In this document: positions 45,097-54,118 of the stretch, in pieces
How the letters are laid out: each line of letters starts with the position of its first letter
How positions within the stretch are numbered: the stretch's first letter is position 1
DNA from: Lacipirellula limnantheis
GTDB taxonomy: Bacteria > Planctomycetota > Planctomycetia > Pirellulales > Lacipirellulaceae
NCBI RefSeq assembly: GCF_007746075.1
Contig: NZ_CP036339.1
Location: 434,001 to 498,000, forward strand
Length of the DNA: 64,000 nucleotides
Reading direction: 5' to 3'
The notes under the pieces: model-generated
Seen by the model: only the letters and a program-made list of their open reading frames with translations
Told to the model about the DNA's origin: nothing
Databases searched by the model: none
Program-made: the position numbers and the translations under genes

Positions 45097-45837
45097 TCAC
45101 GAATCGTCCAGATCTTCACTCCGGGGCAAGTCCGCCGGGGAGTTGACCCCGAACAGCTGATTGAACCTGGAAGTTGTGTGATAGCGGGCCACCCGAGGCG
45201 CCGTGTTGCCGCGCTCGACCCGCACCAGTTGACGCCGGACGAGCTGCGCCACGATGGCATGACTCTGCGAGCCGCGAAGCTTGTTCAGTTCTTCGCCGCT
45301 CACTCCCTGGCGGTAGGCGACGATGCTGAGAACTTCGATCGCCGCGGGCGTGAGCTTGGCCGCTCGTTGTTGGCCGCGGAACTGGTCGCGCAGAATGCCG
45401 AGATCGCTCCGCAACTGCATCCGGTAACCGGCCGAGTCGCCGACGATCTCATACGCCGTTTCGTCCTGCCGGTAGGCGGCGTTGAGCTCCGCAACGACGG
45501 ACTCGACTTCCTCCGCGGAAACATTGCGGATGTGGGCTGCCATCTTCGCAGCAGCAAGCGGCTTCCCTTCGGCGTTGCCCACGAACAGCATCCCTTCGAC
45601 GATCATTCGCGGGGTAACCGGGAGCGAATCATCCTCTTCCGGATCCTCCTCGGGTTCGAGCGCAATCTGCGGCTTCGCGATCGCGACTTTCGCCGACGAG
45701 TTGGCGGGAGTCCCCATCAACCGGGCAAACGCCGATGACAGACGCTCCAGAGAGAACCGCTGCGTCGCGCCTCCGGCCCCCGATGCTGGAGCGCGGAATG
45801 GGAGGATGTCGTCGTTGGCGTCGCGGGGGGGCTCCAT
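45097..45837 (-). CDS. scpB: Segregation and condensation protein B
   Basis: 246 aa from the ATG at 45837. ScpB dimers cap the ScpA kleisin in the SMC chromosome condensation complex. An extra, probably disordered N-terminus (about 1-75, acidic EEDPEEDDS) is followed by two winged-helix domains: RMIVEGMLFVGNAEGKPLAA, VESVVAELNAAYRQDETAYE, DSAGYRMQLR, and KLTPAAIEVLSIVAYRQGVS, ELNKLRGSQSHAIVAQLVRR, GRYHTTSRF-like 'ARYHTTSRFNQLFGV'. The family core is about 180-200 aa. scpA is not adjacent. Confidence 0.95.
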   Translation of the reverse strand: MEPPRDANDDILPFRAPASGAGGATQRFSLERLSSAFARLMGTPANSSAKVAIAKPQIALEPEEDPEEDDSLPVTPRMIVEGMLFVGNAEGKPLAAAKMAAHIRNVSAEEVESVVAELNAAYRQDETAYEIVGDSAGYRMQLRSDLGILRDQFRGQQRAAKLTPAAIEVLSIVAYRQGVSGEELNKLRGSQSHAIVAQLVRRQLVRVERGNTAPRVARYHTTSRFNQLFGVNSPADLPRSEDLDDS

Positions 45838-45927
45838 GGCGGCCGAATGATATCGCCGTCAGAGCTACCGTCACAAGACGGCTATTTCGGGCGCCGCCTC
45901 TGCAAAAGAAGTGAACTGGAAACAGTT

Positions 45928-46611
45928 CTAAGAAGCAACCGCTGCTAGCAGCGGCGATTCCATCGGCCGTGGCGTGAGCAGCGCAGTGCGATGCTCCGCG
46001 ACGAGTTGCCGAGCGCCCGGCAAGATCTCCAGCATCTTCGCCGACAGTTCCGGCAACCGCACGCGGCGCATGACCTGATTCAGGCGAAACAGCAGCGTCT
46101 CGTCCTCCATATAGTCATACAGGAAGCGTAGCTCGACGAACCGCGTGATCAGTCCGGCGACGCCGCTTGCATCGCAGCCGTTCATCTGGCCGATCGCGGC
46201 GGCGACGAACTCGGCGTCGACCGCGGCCAGCGCGGCATAGTAGGCGTCGACGCCGCGGCGATCTTCGGCAATCAGGGCCGCGTCGAGTAGCAACTCCACC
46301 AGGATGTGGCCGAGGAACCCCGGACGCATTCCGTCGCGATCGCCTGTGGCCCAGCGGACGCGGCGGGCAAGCTCCATCGAGAGATCGCCGAACGCGCCGG
46401 TTTCGTGGAACCAATCGTCGTCGGCATGGTGCCGCATCACGCCCCGCGCGAAGGCCGCTAGCTGAGCGTTATCGGCATCGACGAACGGCGCCGCCTGTCG
46501 CGAGCGGCAACGGAGCCGGGGCCGCGTCATGCAGAGCCAATCGGGCGTAGCGGCCCCTGCTACCTGGTAAGGGTCTTCGAGACACTCAATGGCATGAGCC
46601 AAGTAGTTCAT
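45928..46611 (-). CDS. Acyl-carrier-protein phosphodiesterase-like protein (AcpH/DUF479-like)
   Basis: 227 aa from the ATG at 46611 (TTG 46620 also possible). The opening MNYLAHAIECLEDPYQVAGA is AcpH-like (compare MNFLAHL), followed by FARGVMRHHADDDWFHETGA, which resembles the family's G-x-x-x-H-x-x-x-D metal motif, and PGFLGHILVELLLDAALI (the second His/Glu/Asp cluster). AcpH hydrolyses the 4'-phosphopantetheine arm from ACP. The C-terminal half (RLPELSAKMLEILPGARQLV) is helical. The link to AcpH is a motif-level inference; a generic HD-like metal-dependent hydrolase is the fallback. Confidence 0.75.
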   Translation of the reverse strand: MNYLAHAIECLEDPYQVAGAATPDWLCMTRPRLRCRSRQAAPFVDADNAQLAAFARGVMRHHADDDWFHETGAFGDLSMELARRVRWATGDRDGMRPGFLGHILVELLLDAALIAEDRRGVDAYYAALAAVDAEFVAAAIGQMNGCDASGVAGLITRFVELRFLYDYMEDETLLFRLNQVMRRVRLPELSAKMLEILPGARQLVAEHRTALLTPRPMESPLLAAVAS

Positions 46612-46804
46612 TCCAACCAAACTCCGCGGCTCGCCCTGCCAGAACTGCTAGCACAAACCGTTTGACCTATTTAGCCGCGCGTTGCCAGCTCGCGCTGCCC
46701 TCGACACCGTCGCGGCCTCTTAGGTAGATACCCGTTGCTCCACGATCGGGCAACTCCGTTCGGCGTCCCGCCGACGCCTCCACGCGACTCCTTTCGGTAA
46801 CGTC

Positions 46805-47812
46805 ATGTTGACTCTACTGCTTGCTCAAACGGCCGATGTTGTAGCGGCCGCCGCTCCCGCCGCGAAAACCGACTACCCGGCCGGTACGCCGCAGTGGAAG
46901 AGCAACGCGCTCAACGAGCTCTTCACGCTGCAATTCAGCCAGATGGACCCGAAGGAATGGGAATACGCGGCGTACCAGCTGGGACTGCGCGCCGTCTACG
47001 TTCTCGTCCTGTTGACGCTCGCCTGGACCCTGTCGAGTTGGGCGGCGTCAGTGGTCCGCGCCGCCCTGACGCGAATCAAGTTCGACGAGACCCTCACCTT
47101 GTTCATGTCGACGCTGGTGCGGTGGACAATTTTGCTGCTCGCTGCACTTTCGTGCCTCAGCTACTTCGGGGTTCAAACCACCAGCTTCGCCGCGTTGATC
47201 GGCGCCGCGGGCTTAGCCATTGGCCTGGCATTTCAGGGAACTCTCTCCAATTTTGCCGCCGGCGCGATGCTCCTGATCTTCCGACCTTACAAAGTGGGCG
47301 ACACGGTCAACGTCGCTAGCTACACGGGAAAGGTCGCTGAAATCGAGCTCTTCACGACCGCGATCGACACTGCTGACAATCGTCGGATTATCGTGCCGAA
47401 CAGTTCGATCTTCGGCGCCGTCATTGAAAACATCACGTTCCACGCGGTGCGCAGGGCCGACGTCGCGGTCGGCACGGCTTACTCCGCCGACATCGATCAG
47501 ACTCGCGCGGCGCTCGATCGGGCCGTTCGCAGCGTCGCCCTCGTCGTTCCGGCCCCTGCGCCTGAAGTGGTCCTCACCGACCTGGGCGCGTCGAGCGTCA
47601 ACTGGCAAGTCCGCGGTTGGGCGAAGAAAGAATCGTTCGGGGAAGCGAAACAGGCAATCATTCGGGCCGTGAAGCTGGAGCTCGACGCGGCGCGGATCTC
47701 GATTCCCTTCCCGCAACTCGATCTCCATCTCGACCCGGCGGGGCCCGAGCCCGCTCCTGCGCCGGCGCCGCCGGAGCCAGTACGTTGGGCGCCGAAGATT
47801 TCGAATACCTGA
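46805..47812 (+). CDS. mscS: Small-conductance mechanosensitive channel (MscS family)
   Basis: 335 aa from the ATG at 46805. MscS heptamers open under membrane tension to release osmolytes. After a short, possibly periplasmic N-terminus there are helices at about 58-82 and 100-122 and the pore helix TM3 (SFAALIGAAGLAIGLAFQGT LSNF, split here for length) with the conserved G/A packing, then AAGAMLLIFRPYKVGDTVNV, the start of the beta-domain, and RRIIVPNSSIFGAVIENIT. The C-terminus is a Pro/Ala-rich extension (PAGPEPAPAPAPPEPVRWAP). Single gene; a family B palindrome follows. Confidence 0.95.
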   Translation: MLTLLLAQTADVVAAAAPAAKTDYPAGTPQWKSNALNELFTLQFSQMDPKEWEYAAYQLGLRAVYVLVLLTLAWTLSSWAASVVRAALTRIKFDETLTLFMSTLVRWTILLLAALSCLSYFGVQTTSFAALIGAAGLAIGLAFQGTLSNFAAGAMLLIFRPYKVGDTVNVASYTGKVAEIELFTTAIDTADNRRIIVPNSSIFGAVIENITFHAVRRADVAVGTAYSADIDQTRAALDRAVRSVALVVPAPAPEVVLTDLGASSVNWQVRGWAKKESFGEAKQAIIRAVKLELDAARISIPFPQLDLHLDPAGPEPAPAPAPPEPVRWAPKISNT

Positions 47813-47848
47813 AGGTTGCAGGCACACTCCGTGGGTCGTCCCGCTTCC

Positions 47849-47932
47849 AGCCCCTGGCTTCGCCAGGGGGTCGGTTGCCATACCGGTCGGTAGTTTCGTA
47901 CGTCGTGCTACCCCCTGGCGGAGCCCGGGGCT
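47849..47932. repeat. Family B element, copy 3
   Basis: Units 47849-47871 (AGCCCCTGGCTTCGCCAGGG...) and 47910-47932, inverted, with a 38-nt spacer. It starts 37 bp after the mscS stop. Confidence 0.85.
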
Positions 47933-48074
47933 GCAACCGTTGCGAAGGCTTGGCCCGCTGTCGCCCAGCCGCCGCAACAGCTAGAATTTTGGGTTTCGCC
48001 AGCCTAACTCGGGCCCGGCAGGCATCGCGACGCAACCGTCGCGCCAGGATTACAGCGTCAGGATCACCAGTTCA

Positions 48075-49166
48075 ATGGAAGCAGGCATCGTCGGGCTCCC
48101 CAACGTCGGCAAAAGCACGCTGTTCAACGCCCTCACCGCGGCGGGCATCGCCAGCGAAAACTATCCCTTCTGCACGATCGAGCCAAACGTCGGCGCCGTC
48201 GCCGTGCCCGACCCGCGCCTGGGGCGGATCAGCGCACTCATCAAAACGCAGAAGATCATCCCCGCGATGCTCAAGCTCGTCGACATCGCCGGCATCGTCC
48301 GCGGGGCGTCGGAAGGCGAAGGACTGGGCAACAAATTCCTCTCGCACATCCGCACGGTCGACGCGATCTTGCACGTGGTCCGCTGCTTCGAGGATGGCGA
48401 CGTCGTCCACGTCGAGGGGAGCGTCGATCCGATTCGCGACGTCGAGACGATCGACACGGAATTGATGCTCGCCGATTTGCAGTCGGTGGAGACGATGCTC
48501 GATCGCGCGAAGCGCACCGCCCGTACCGGCGATAAGGATGCGAAGCAGCGCGTCGAGATTCTTGAAGAATGCAACGCACTGCTCGCCGCCGGCAAGCCAG
48601 TGCGCGGGCTAAAGTACGACGACGAAGCGCGGGCCAAAGTCCTGGCTGAACTACAACTGCTCACTTCCAAGCCGGTTCTCTATGTGGCCAACGTCAACGA
48701 AGACGACCTCGCCGGCGCGGGGAGTCATGTGAAGAAGCTGCGCGAACGCGCTGCGGCGGAAGGGGGCTCGGTCGTCCCCGTATGCGCGCGGCTAGAGTCG
48801 GAGCTCGTCGAACTCGACGACGCCGAGCGACAAGAGATGCTCGAAAGCATGGGGCTCGCCGAGCCAGCGCTCGCGGTGCTGGCCCGCGCCGCCTACAAGC
48901 TGCTCGGCCTGCAAAGCTACTTCACCGCCGGCGAGAAGGAAGTCCGCGCCTGGACGATCCCCGTCGGCGCCACCGCCCCCCAGGCTGCCGGCGTGATCCA
49001 CACCGACTTCGAGCGGGGTTTCATCCGCTGCGAAACCTACTCGGTCGCCGATCTTGAGCAGTACAAAAGCGAGAAGGCGATCCGCGAAGCGGGTAAGATG
49101 CGGGTTGAGGGGAAGAACTACGTAATGCAGGACAGCGACGTTTGTCACTTCTTGTTCAATGTCTAG
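48075..49166 (+). CDS. ychF: Redox-regulated ATPase/GTPase YchF
   Basis: 363 aa from the ATG at 48075. OLA1/YchF class of the Obg family, ribosome-associated and preferring ATP because the G4 motif is changed. G1 GLPNVGKST (about residues 7-15), switch region [21 protein letters not shown]3 [20 protein letters not shown], and [13 protein letters not shown] in place of NKxD. A helical domain follows and the C-terminal TGS-like domain ends [37 protein letters not shown]. Length is family-typical. Single-gene unit with no clear Shine-Dalgarno. Confidence 0.98.
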   Translation: MEAGIVGLPNVGKSTLFNALTAAGIASENYPFCTIEPNVGAVAVPDPRLGRISALIKTQKIIPAMLKLVDIAGIVRGASEGEGLGNKFLSHIRTVDAILHVVRCFEDGDVVHVEGSVDPIRDVETIDTELMLADLQSVETMLDRAKRTARTGDKDAKQRVEILEECNALLAAGKPVRGLKYDDEARAKVLAELQLLTSKPVLYVANVNEDDLAGAGSHVKKLRERAAAEGGSVVPVCARLESELVELDDAERQEMLESMGLAEPALAVLARAAYKLLGLQSYFTAGEKEVRAWTIPVGATAPQAAGVIHTDFERGFIRCETYSVADLEQYKSEKAIREAGKMRVEGKNYVMQDSDVCHFLFNV

Positions 49167-49197
49167 GTTGCCTGCCGTTCGTGGTGCTGGGAAAGGT

Positions 49198-49386
49198 CTC
49201 TCGCAAAGGCGCAGAGGCGCAAAGGAAAATACGCTGAAGGCGGCTGTGGAGCATCGAGGTTGGTCGTTCTCCCGGCCAATTCGGCAGGATTGTTCGTCGT
49301 GCGGCGAATTGCCTGCGTGCTCGTCGGATACGCTTAGGCTATATTTCTTATGAAATATCCTTTGCATCTCCGCGCCTCTGTGAGAG
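49198..49386. repeat. Family F palindrome, copy 2, long spacer
   Basis: 27-nt arms 49198-49224 (CTCTCGCAAAGGCGCAGAGG...) and 49360-49386 (...CCGCGCCTCTGTGAGAG); the 135-nt spacer is more AT-rich and itself has GGCCAATTCGGC / GCGGCGAATTGCC partial complements. Confidence 0.65.
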
Positions 49387-49413
49387 CGCGCTCACCGCAA
49401 ACAGCGTTGATTG

Positions 49414-51234
49414 ATGGCGAAGCAAACAGATCAAGATAAGCAGTCGACCAGCTCCACATCCAAGCAGAAATCCACTTCGCTGTTTGGCGCGCTGTTTTTG
49501 ATTCTCTTCGCCCTCCCCTTTGCCGGCATCGGCCTCTACAAAGGTCGCGAGTGCTTCCGCGAGTTTTGGGCTTATCGCCAAGCTCAGTCCTGGAGGGAAG
49601 CACCCGCGACGCTGTTGAAGGCGGAAACCAAAGAATTCGACGGCGATGACTGCACGACCTTTCGGGCGACGGCGAGCTACCGCTACGAGTTCGACGGCAG
49701 AATGTACGTCAGCGACCGCGTCGCTCTCCGCCAATCGTCCGACAACGTCGGTGATTTTCAGCGCACTCTAGGGAAGAAGCTGCAGCAGGCGCTTCAACGC
49801 AAAGAAGTCGTCTCAGCCTTCGTGAATCCGGCGGACCCTGCCGAGGCGCTCCTCAACCGCGATTTCCGCCCGGAGATGATGCTGTTCGACGGGATGTTCG
49901 CCCTGGTGTTTGGCGCGGTAGGACTCGGGTTGACGGCGGGCGGCTTCGTTGCTGCATATAGATTGCGGCGCGAGGTGAAGCGGAGTCGGCAGTTTCCCGG
50001 CAAACCCTGGATGTGGAAGGAGCATTGGGCGCAAGGGAAGATTCGTTCCAGCAACCATGTCTGGATGGCGCTCGTCGCCGCTGTCCTCTGGAATAACATG
50101 GTTTGGCCGATCGCCATCATAATGGTTTGGGACGAAGGTACATGGCCTGAGTTAATGTTCATATCGATCTTCCTGGTGATAGGTATAGGACTTGCCGGAG
50201 CCGCCGGCTACCTCTGGCTGCGGCGCTGGAAGTGGGGCGTCTCGGAGTTTGAAATGGCGGCGATTCCAGGCGTTTTGGGCGGACCGTTGGCCGGCGTCAT
50301 CCACGTGCCGCGGCCGATCAGAACCGACTTGGGAGTCAAAATTCGGTTCGCTTGCGAGCAGTCGGTCTCCGACGGCGACTCCACGAAGACGGTGACGCTG
50401 TGGGAAGAGGAGCGGATGATCACGCGCGACTTGACGATCGGCGGCGTACGAACACTCATTCCGGTGGAGTTCGTCACGCCCTACGACTTGCCCGACAGCA
50501 ACGCCGACGACGTTAAATGGAAGCTGACTGCCTCGGCGAGGACCAGCGGCGTCGACTACCAAGCGGAGTTCGAGGTTCCTATCTTCAAGACCGCCGCGAG
50601 TTCGCCGACGCCTGCAGCCGCTTCGGCCGAGGAGAGCCCGCTGTTCGCGCCCCTCTCCTTGGACGCGATCGCCGCCGACGCCAGCGCGCGGCTCGAAGAA
50701 GACTTTGCGGACCGCAAGACGATAGTATTTCCGATGGCTAGACACGTCGGGCTGTCCGTCTTCTCGACCATCTTCACCGTGGGATGGACGAGCGTCTGCG
50801 TTTGGCTCTTTCTCAGCGACGCCCCTTGATTCTTCGCGTGGGGCTTCAGCGGGGTCTCGGCGCTCGTGCTGCCATTCCTCATGGCGCCTGTGTTTGAAAG
50901 CTGCCGACTGGAGTTCAGCGCGCGCGGCGTGACGGCCACGCGCCGCATCGCAGGCTTCGGCAACGAGCAGCGATTTCCGCCCGAGCAGATTGAGAGCATC
51001 GACGCCGTGAAATCGGGGATGGCTTACGGCAACACGATCTACTGGAACGTCGAACTTCATGATCGGCAGGGCAAACGCCACAAGCTCGCCACAGCGATCC
51101 CGCGGCGGCAACTGGCTGAACGGCTGGCGACGGAGATCGCGACGACGGTTGGCATCTCCGAAACGCGCAGCAGTTCCAAGGGTTCGCGCATGGGCCTCAA
51201 AAGCGAGTTGCCGGCGGAACTGCGGGGCGATTAG
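49414..51234 (+). pseudogene. DUF3592-like membrane protein, interrupted by one in-frame TGA
   Basis: From the ATG at 49414 the frame runs 471 codons to TGA 50827-50829 and then stays open in the same frame to TAG at 51232-51234; together 607 codons. The first part has TM helices (about 20-42, 160-185, 215-265), the DUF3592 exchanger-like soluble domain (WREAPATLLKAETKEFDGDD, TASYRYEFDGRMYVSDRVAL) and a TM helix near its end. The second part (FFAWGFSGVSALVLPFLMAP, FGNEQRFPPEQIESIDAVKS, WNVELHDRQGKRHKLATAIP) is the usual membrane helix plus C-terminal beta-domain of the family. No frameshift or other damage is visible. Recent nonsense mutation, sequencing error or readthrough are all possible; the shorter product alone would still be translated. 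Confidence 0.8.
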
Positions 51235-51291
51235 AGTCAGATGTGTGCCTTCGAGAATGGAGCCACGAAGGCATGACGGACACAGAAATTT

Positions 51292-51359
51292 GAAACCGGC
51301 GATGAACACAGATAAACGCCGATAGTTTAATTTGCGTTTATCTGCGTCCATCGGCGGTT
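51292..51359. repeat. Family H short palindrome, copy 4
   Basis: Arms 51292-51319 (...AACACAGATAAACGC) and 51334-51359 (GCGTTTATCTGCGTCCATCG...), 14-nt loop. The core GATAAACGC/GCGTTTATC is shared with 52432 and 63299. Confidence 0.7.
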
Positions 51360-51389
51360 CCAATTCCCCGCATCCAGCGAAGAGCAGCA

Positions 51390-52424
51390 ATGATTCATCG
51401 AGTGAAGACACCGTTGGTGGTGAGCATGGCGGTTGCCGTTACAGCAGTGAGCGCGTTCTGTTCCGCCGCCGAGCCGCAGAAACTCGTGTGGCCGAAGCGG
51501 CTTTCGCCGGGCGATACGCTGATGCTGATCGCCCCTGCCGGGCCGGTGGAACGCGACCAGGTAATGCGGTTTAAGGATCACATTGAACAGCGCGGCTACA
51601 AGGTGAAGTTGCGCGACGACATGTTCGACGTCGAAGGGTATCTGGCCGGCAGCGACCAGCGGCGGGCGGAGGAATTCAACGAAGCGTTCGCCGATCCGGA
51701 GGTCGACGGCGTGCTGGCGGTTCGCGGCGGCTACGGCTGCATGCGGATGATGCCGCTGGTCGATTGGGAGGGGGTGAGGAAGAGCCCTAAGCTGCTGCTC
51801 GGCTTCAGCGACATCACGGCACTTCATGCCGGGATGAACAAGGCGGGGGTCGTCAGCTTCCACGGACCGGGGCCCGCCTCGGGACTTGGCAGCAAGGAAG
51901 GGCCGACGGATTTCACGGCGAAGTACGTCGTTCGCGCGGTCGAGGCGTCGCCCGCGGGACCATACGTCGTCGAGGTTCCGGAGAGCGTGTCGAAGGTTGA
52001 ATCGTTCGGCAAAGGCAAAGCGACCGGGCGGCTCGTGGGCGGTAATCTCTCGCTGATCTCAGCCCTCGAGGGGACGCCGTACGCGATCGATACAAAAGAC
52101 GCCATTCTCATGATCGAAGACGTGAATGAAGCTCCCTATCGAATTGACCGGATGGTTCAGCAACTCAAACTCGCGGGAAAGCTGGATCATCTGAAGGGGG
52201 TTGTCCTCGGCAAGTTCACGGAAGACTTCGTGCGCGAAGACAAACTGACCGACGATAAACGATTCGATACGACGGGCGTCCTGCGACAGTACTTTGAAAA
52301 CCTCGGCGTGCCGGTGCTGGTGAACTACCCGATCGGCCACTTCCCGCAGAACTGCACGGTGCCGCTGGGTGGCGAGGTGGAGGTCGACGCCGATGCGAAG
52401 ACGCTGCGGATTCTTGCTCCTTAA
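51390..52424 (+). CDS. S66-family LD-carboxypeptidase-like protein with Cys at the nucleophile position
   Basis: 344 aa from the ATG at 51390. A signal peptide (about 1-27, VSMAVAVTAVSAFCSAAE) precedes the MccF/LdcA fold: LSPGDTLMLIAPAGPV, VDGVLAVRGGYGCMRMMPLV, LLGFSDITALHAGMNKAG, TGRLVGGNLSLISALEGTPY, IEDVNEAPYRIDRMVQQL and YPIGHFPQNCTVPLGG. The Glu (EDVNEAPYRID) and His (IGHFPQN) of the Ser-Glu-His triad are present, but the nucleophile Ser of GYGS is Cys117 (TGC at 51738-51740). Peptidoglycan tetrapeptide trimming is the family role; activity of the Cys form is uncertain. Secreted, unlike E. coli LdcA. Confidence 0.93.
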   Translation: MIHRVKTPLVVSMAVAVTAVSAFCSAAEPQKLVWPKRLSPGDTLMLIAPAGPVERDQVMRFKDHIEQRGYKVKLRDDMFDVEGYLAGSDQRRAEEFNEAFADPEVDGVLAVRGGYGCMRMMPLVDWEGVRKSPKLLLGFSDITALHAGMNKAGVVSFHGPGPASGLGSKEGPTDFTAKYVVRAVEASPAGPYVVEVPESVSKVESFGKGKATGRLVGGNLSLISALEGTPYAIDTKDAILMIEDVNEAPYRIDRMVQQLKLAGKLDHLKGVVLGKFTEDFVREDKLTDDKRFDTTGVLRQYFENLGVPVLVNYPIGHFPQNCTVPLGGEVEVDADAKTLRILAP

Positions 52425-52431
52425 AAAATGC

Positions 52432-52652
52432 AACCACTAAGGCACTAAGGCACGAAGGAATTCACCAAGAAATGCAGGAAAGAACCGCAGATAAACGCTG
52501 ATGGACGCAAATTAAAGGCGATAGATATGTTATGTACCTCAGTTCACAGCTTTCATCGCTATTAAATTATTTGCCTTTATCCGCGTCCATCTGCGGTTCC
52601 ATCCCCTCTTCCTCCTTGGTGCTTTTCTTAGTGACCTTGTGTCTTGGTAGTT
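52432..52652. repeat. Family H long palindrome, copy 1
   Basis: Imperfect arms of about 90 bp: AACCACTAAGGCACTAAGGC... from 52432 and ...GACCTTGTGTCTTGGTAGTT to 52652, with the inner core CCGCAGATAAACGC and CGCGTCCATCTGCGG. It fills the gap between convergent genes. Confidence 0.75.
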
Positions 52653-52665
52653 AGTCTTCCAAAGG

Positions 52666-53967
52666 TTAGCCAAACAGTTCGCTCACCACTTCGCCGCCGT
52701 CGACGATTTTGATCGGCCGCCCGCCGCCGCTGATGTTTTCGAACTCGGGGTCGATGCCGAGCGTGTGGTAAACCGAGCGGAAGAGGTCGGGGATCATTAC
52801 CGGCCGGTCGGTCACTTCGGTCCCCGAGTCGCTCGTGGCGCCGATCACCTGGCCGCCGCGGACGCCGCCGCCGGCCAGGGCGACGTTGAACGCCTTCGGG
52901 AAGTGATCGCGGCCCCCGCGGGGATTGATCTGCGGCGTGCGGCCGAACTCGCCCATCCAGAGGACGAGCGTGCGGTCGAGCATGCCGCGTTCTTTCAGAT
53001 CGGCGATCAAGCGAGCCGACGGCTGATCGACGTTGCCGCAGAGATTCCGCACGGCGTTGAAATTGTCCTGATGGGTGTCCCACCCGCGGCTGTGGACTTC
53101 GACGAAGGTCACTCCTTGCTCCACCAGTCGGCGGGCCATCAGGCACCCGGCGGCGAACTCCCCGCTGCCGTATGACTCGCGAACCTTCTCGGGCTCGCGT
53201 TCGATATCGAAGACCTCCATCTTCGGGCTATGGATCATGTCGGTTGCCCGCTTGGCGACCTTCAGCTGATCGGCCACGACCTGGGCGCCGCCAGCGGCGG
53301 CGAAGTCGCCTTGCATCGATTCGAGCAGCTGCATCCGCCGGGCGAAGCGATTGGCTTCTGCCGATGGGGTCGTATTTTGCGGCGGCTTGGTCGCCGATTG
53401 GATGATGAGCGGATCGTAGTCGACGCCGAGCAGTCCGCCGCCGCCGGAGTTGGGGAGCCGGCCGCCGATTTGGACGAAGCTGGGGAGCTCGCTCGCGGCA
53501 TTGCCGATCTGATCGGCGACGTTGGCGCCGAGCGTCGGGTGCTTGACGCTCGCCATCGGCAGGTAGCCGTGATGAAGCAAGTAGGTCGCCCGTTGGTGGT
53601 TCCCCTCTTTGCTCGTCATCGAGCGGATGATCGCCAGTTCATTGGCGACTTTCGCCATGTGGGGCAGATTGTCGGCGATTTGGATGCCGGGCACGCTCGT
53701 GTCGATCGCCTTCGTCTCGCCGCCGTTGGCGTGGCCCGGCTTGGGGCTGAAGGTTTCGAATTGCGACGGGCCGCCGCTCATCCAAAGAAGGATGCAGGCC
53801 ATGCCGCGGTCGCGGAGCTCGTCGGCTCGCGCGGCTAACACGTCGGTCCAGTTGAAGGCGCTGGCCGCTAAGCCGCAAGCCGCGGAGGCTTTGAGGAAAT
53901 CGCGCCGGCGCACGACGCGGCTGCCGCGGAGGGAGACGTGCGTGTGATGTTGTAAGTGACCGATCAT
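52666..53967 (-). CDS. DUF1501 (sulfatase-like) Tat-exported protein
   Basis: 433 aa from the ATG at 53967. A twin-arginine signal (RRRDFLKASAACGLAASAF, residues about 20-38) sends it across the membrane folded. The DUF1501 domain resembles alkaline-phosphatase/sulfatase folds: CILLWMSGGPSQFETFSPKP, NLPHMAKVANELAIIRSMTS, NHQRATYLLHHGYLP, GWDTHQDNFNAVRN, LVLWMGEFGRTPQINPRGGR-DHFP and VIGATSDSGTEVTDRPVMIP. It is always paired in planctomycetes with a DUF1549/DUF1553 partner, present here upstream (54119-55759) on the same strand. Function in degradation of organic matter is assumed; no substrate known. Confidence 0.95.
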   Translation of the reverse strand: MIGHLQHHTHVSLRGSRVVRRRDFLKASAACGLAASAFNWTDVLAARADELRDRGMACILLWMSGGPSQFETFSPKPGHANGGETKAIDTSVPGIQIADNLPHMAKVANELAIIRSMTSKEGNHQRATYLLHHGYLPMASVKHPTLGANVADQIGNAASELPSFVQIGGRLPNSGGGGLLGVDYDPLIIQSATKPPQNTTPSAEANRFARRMQLLESMQGDFAAAGGAQVVADQLKVAKRATDMIHSPKMEVFDIEREPEKVRESYGSGEFAAGCLMARRLVEQGVTFVEVHSRGWDTHQDNFNAVRNLCGNVDQPSARLIADLKERGMLDRTLVLWMGEFGRTPQINPRGGRDHFPKAFNVALAGGGVRGGQVIGATSDSGTEVTDRPVMIPDLFRSVYHTLGIDPEFENISGGGRPIKIVDGGEVVSELFG

Positions 53968-54022
53968 GGCCAGTTCTCTTGTTGGATCGATCTTAAAACC
54001 GAGGTTGAATGTGTTGGGCGGT

Positions 54023-54112
54023 GTCCGTGGTCCGTTGTCAGTAGTCAGTTGCTGCTGTCGCAGAGGTGAGCCGCCATCGATAGCAACTGACAACGGACTA
54101 CTGACAACTGAC
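54023..54112. repeat. Family I palindrome, copy 2
   Basis: 31-nt arms 54023-54053 (GTCCGTGGTCCGTTGTCAGT...) and 54082-54112, imperfect, with a 28-nt loop. The flanks of the loop (GCTGCTGTCGC, TCGATAGCAACTGAC) match copy 1 at 36821. It separates the DUF1501 and DUF1549 genes. Confidence 0.75.
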
Positions 54113-54118
54113 GAACCC

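Noticed and set aside
50827..50829. In-frame TGA read as selenocysteine
   Set aside because: No SECIS-like structure is evident and the position is next to a membrane helix, not an active site; nonsense mutation or error is simpler. It stays testable.
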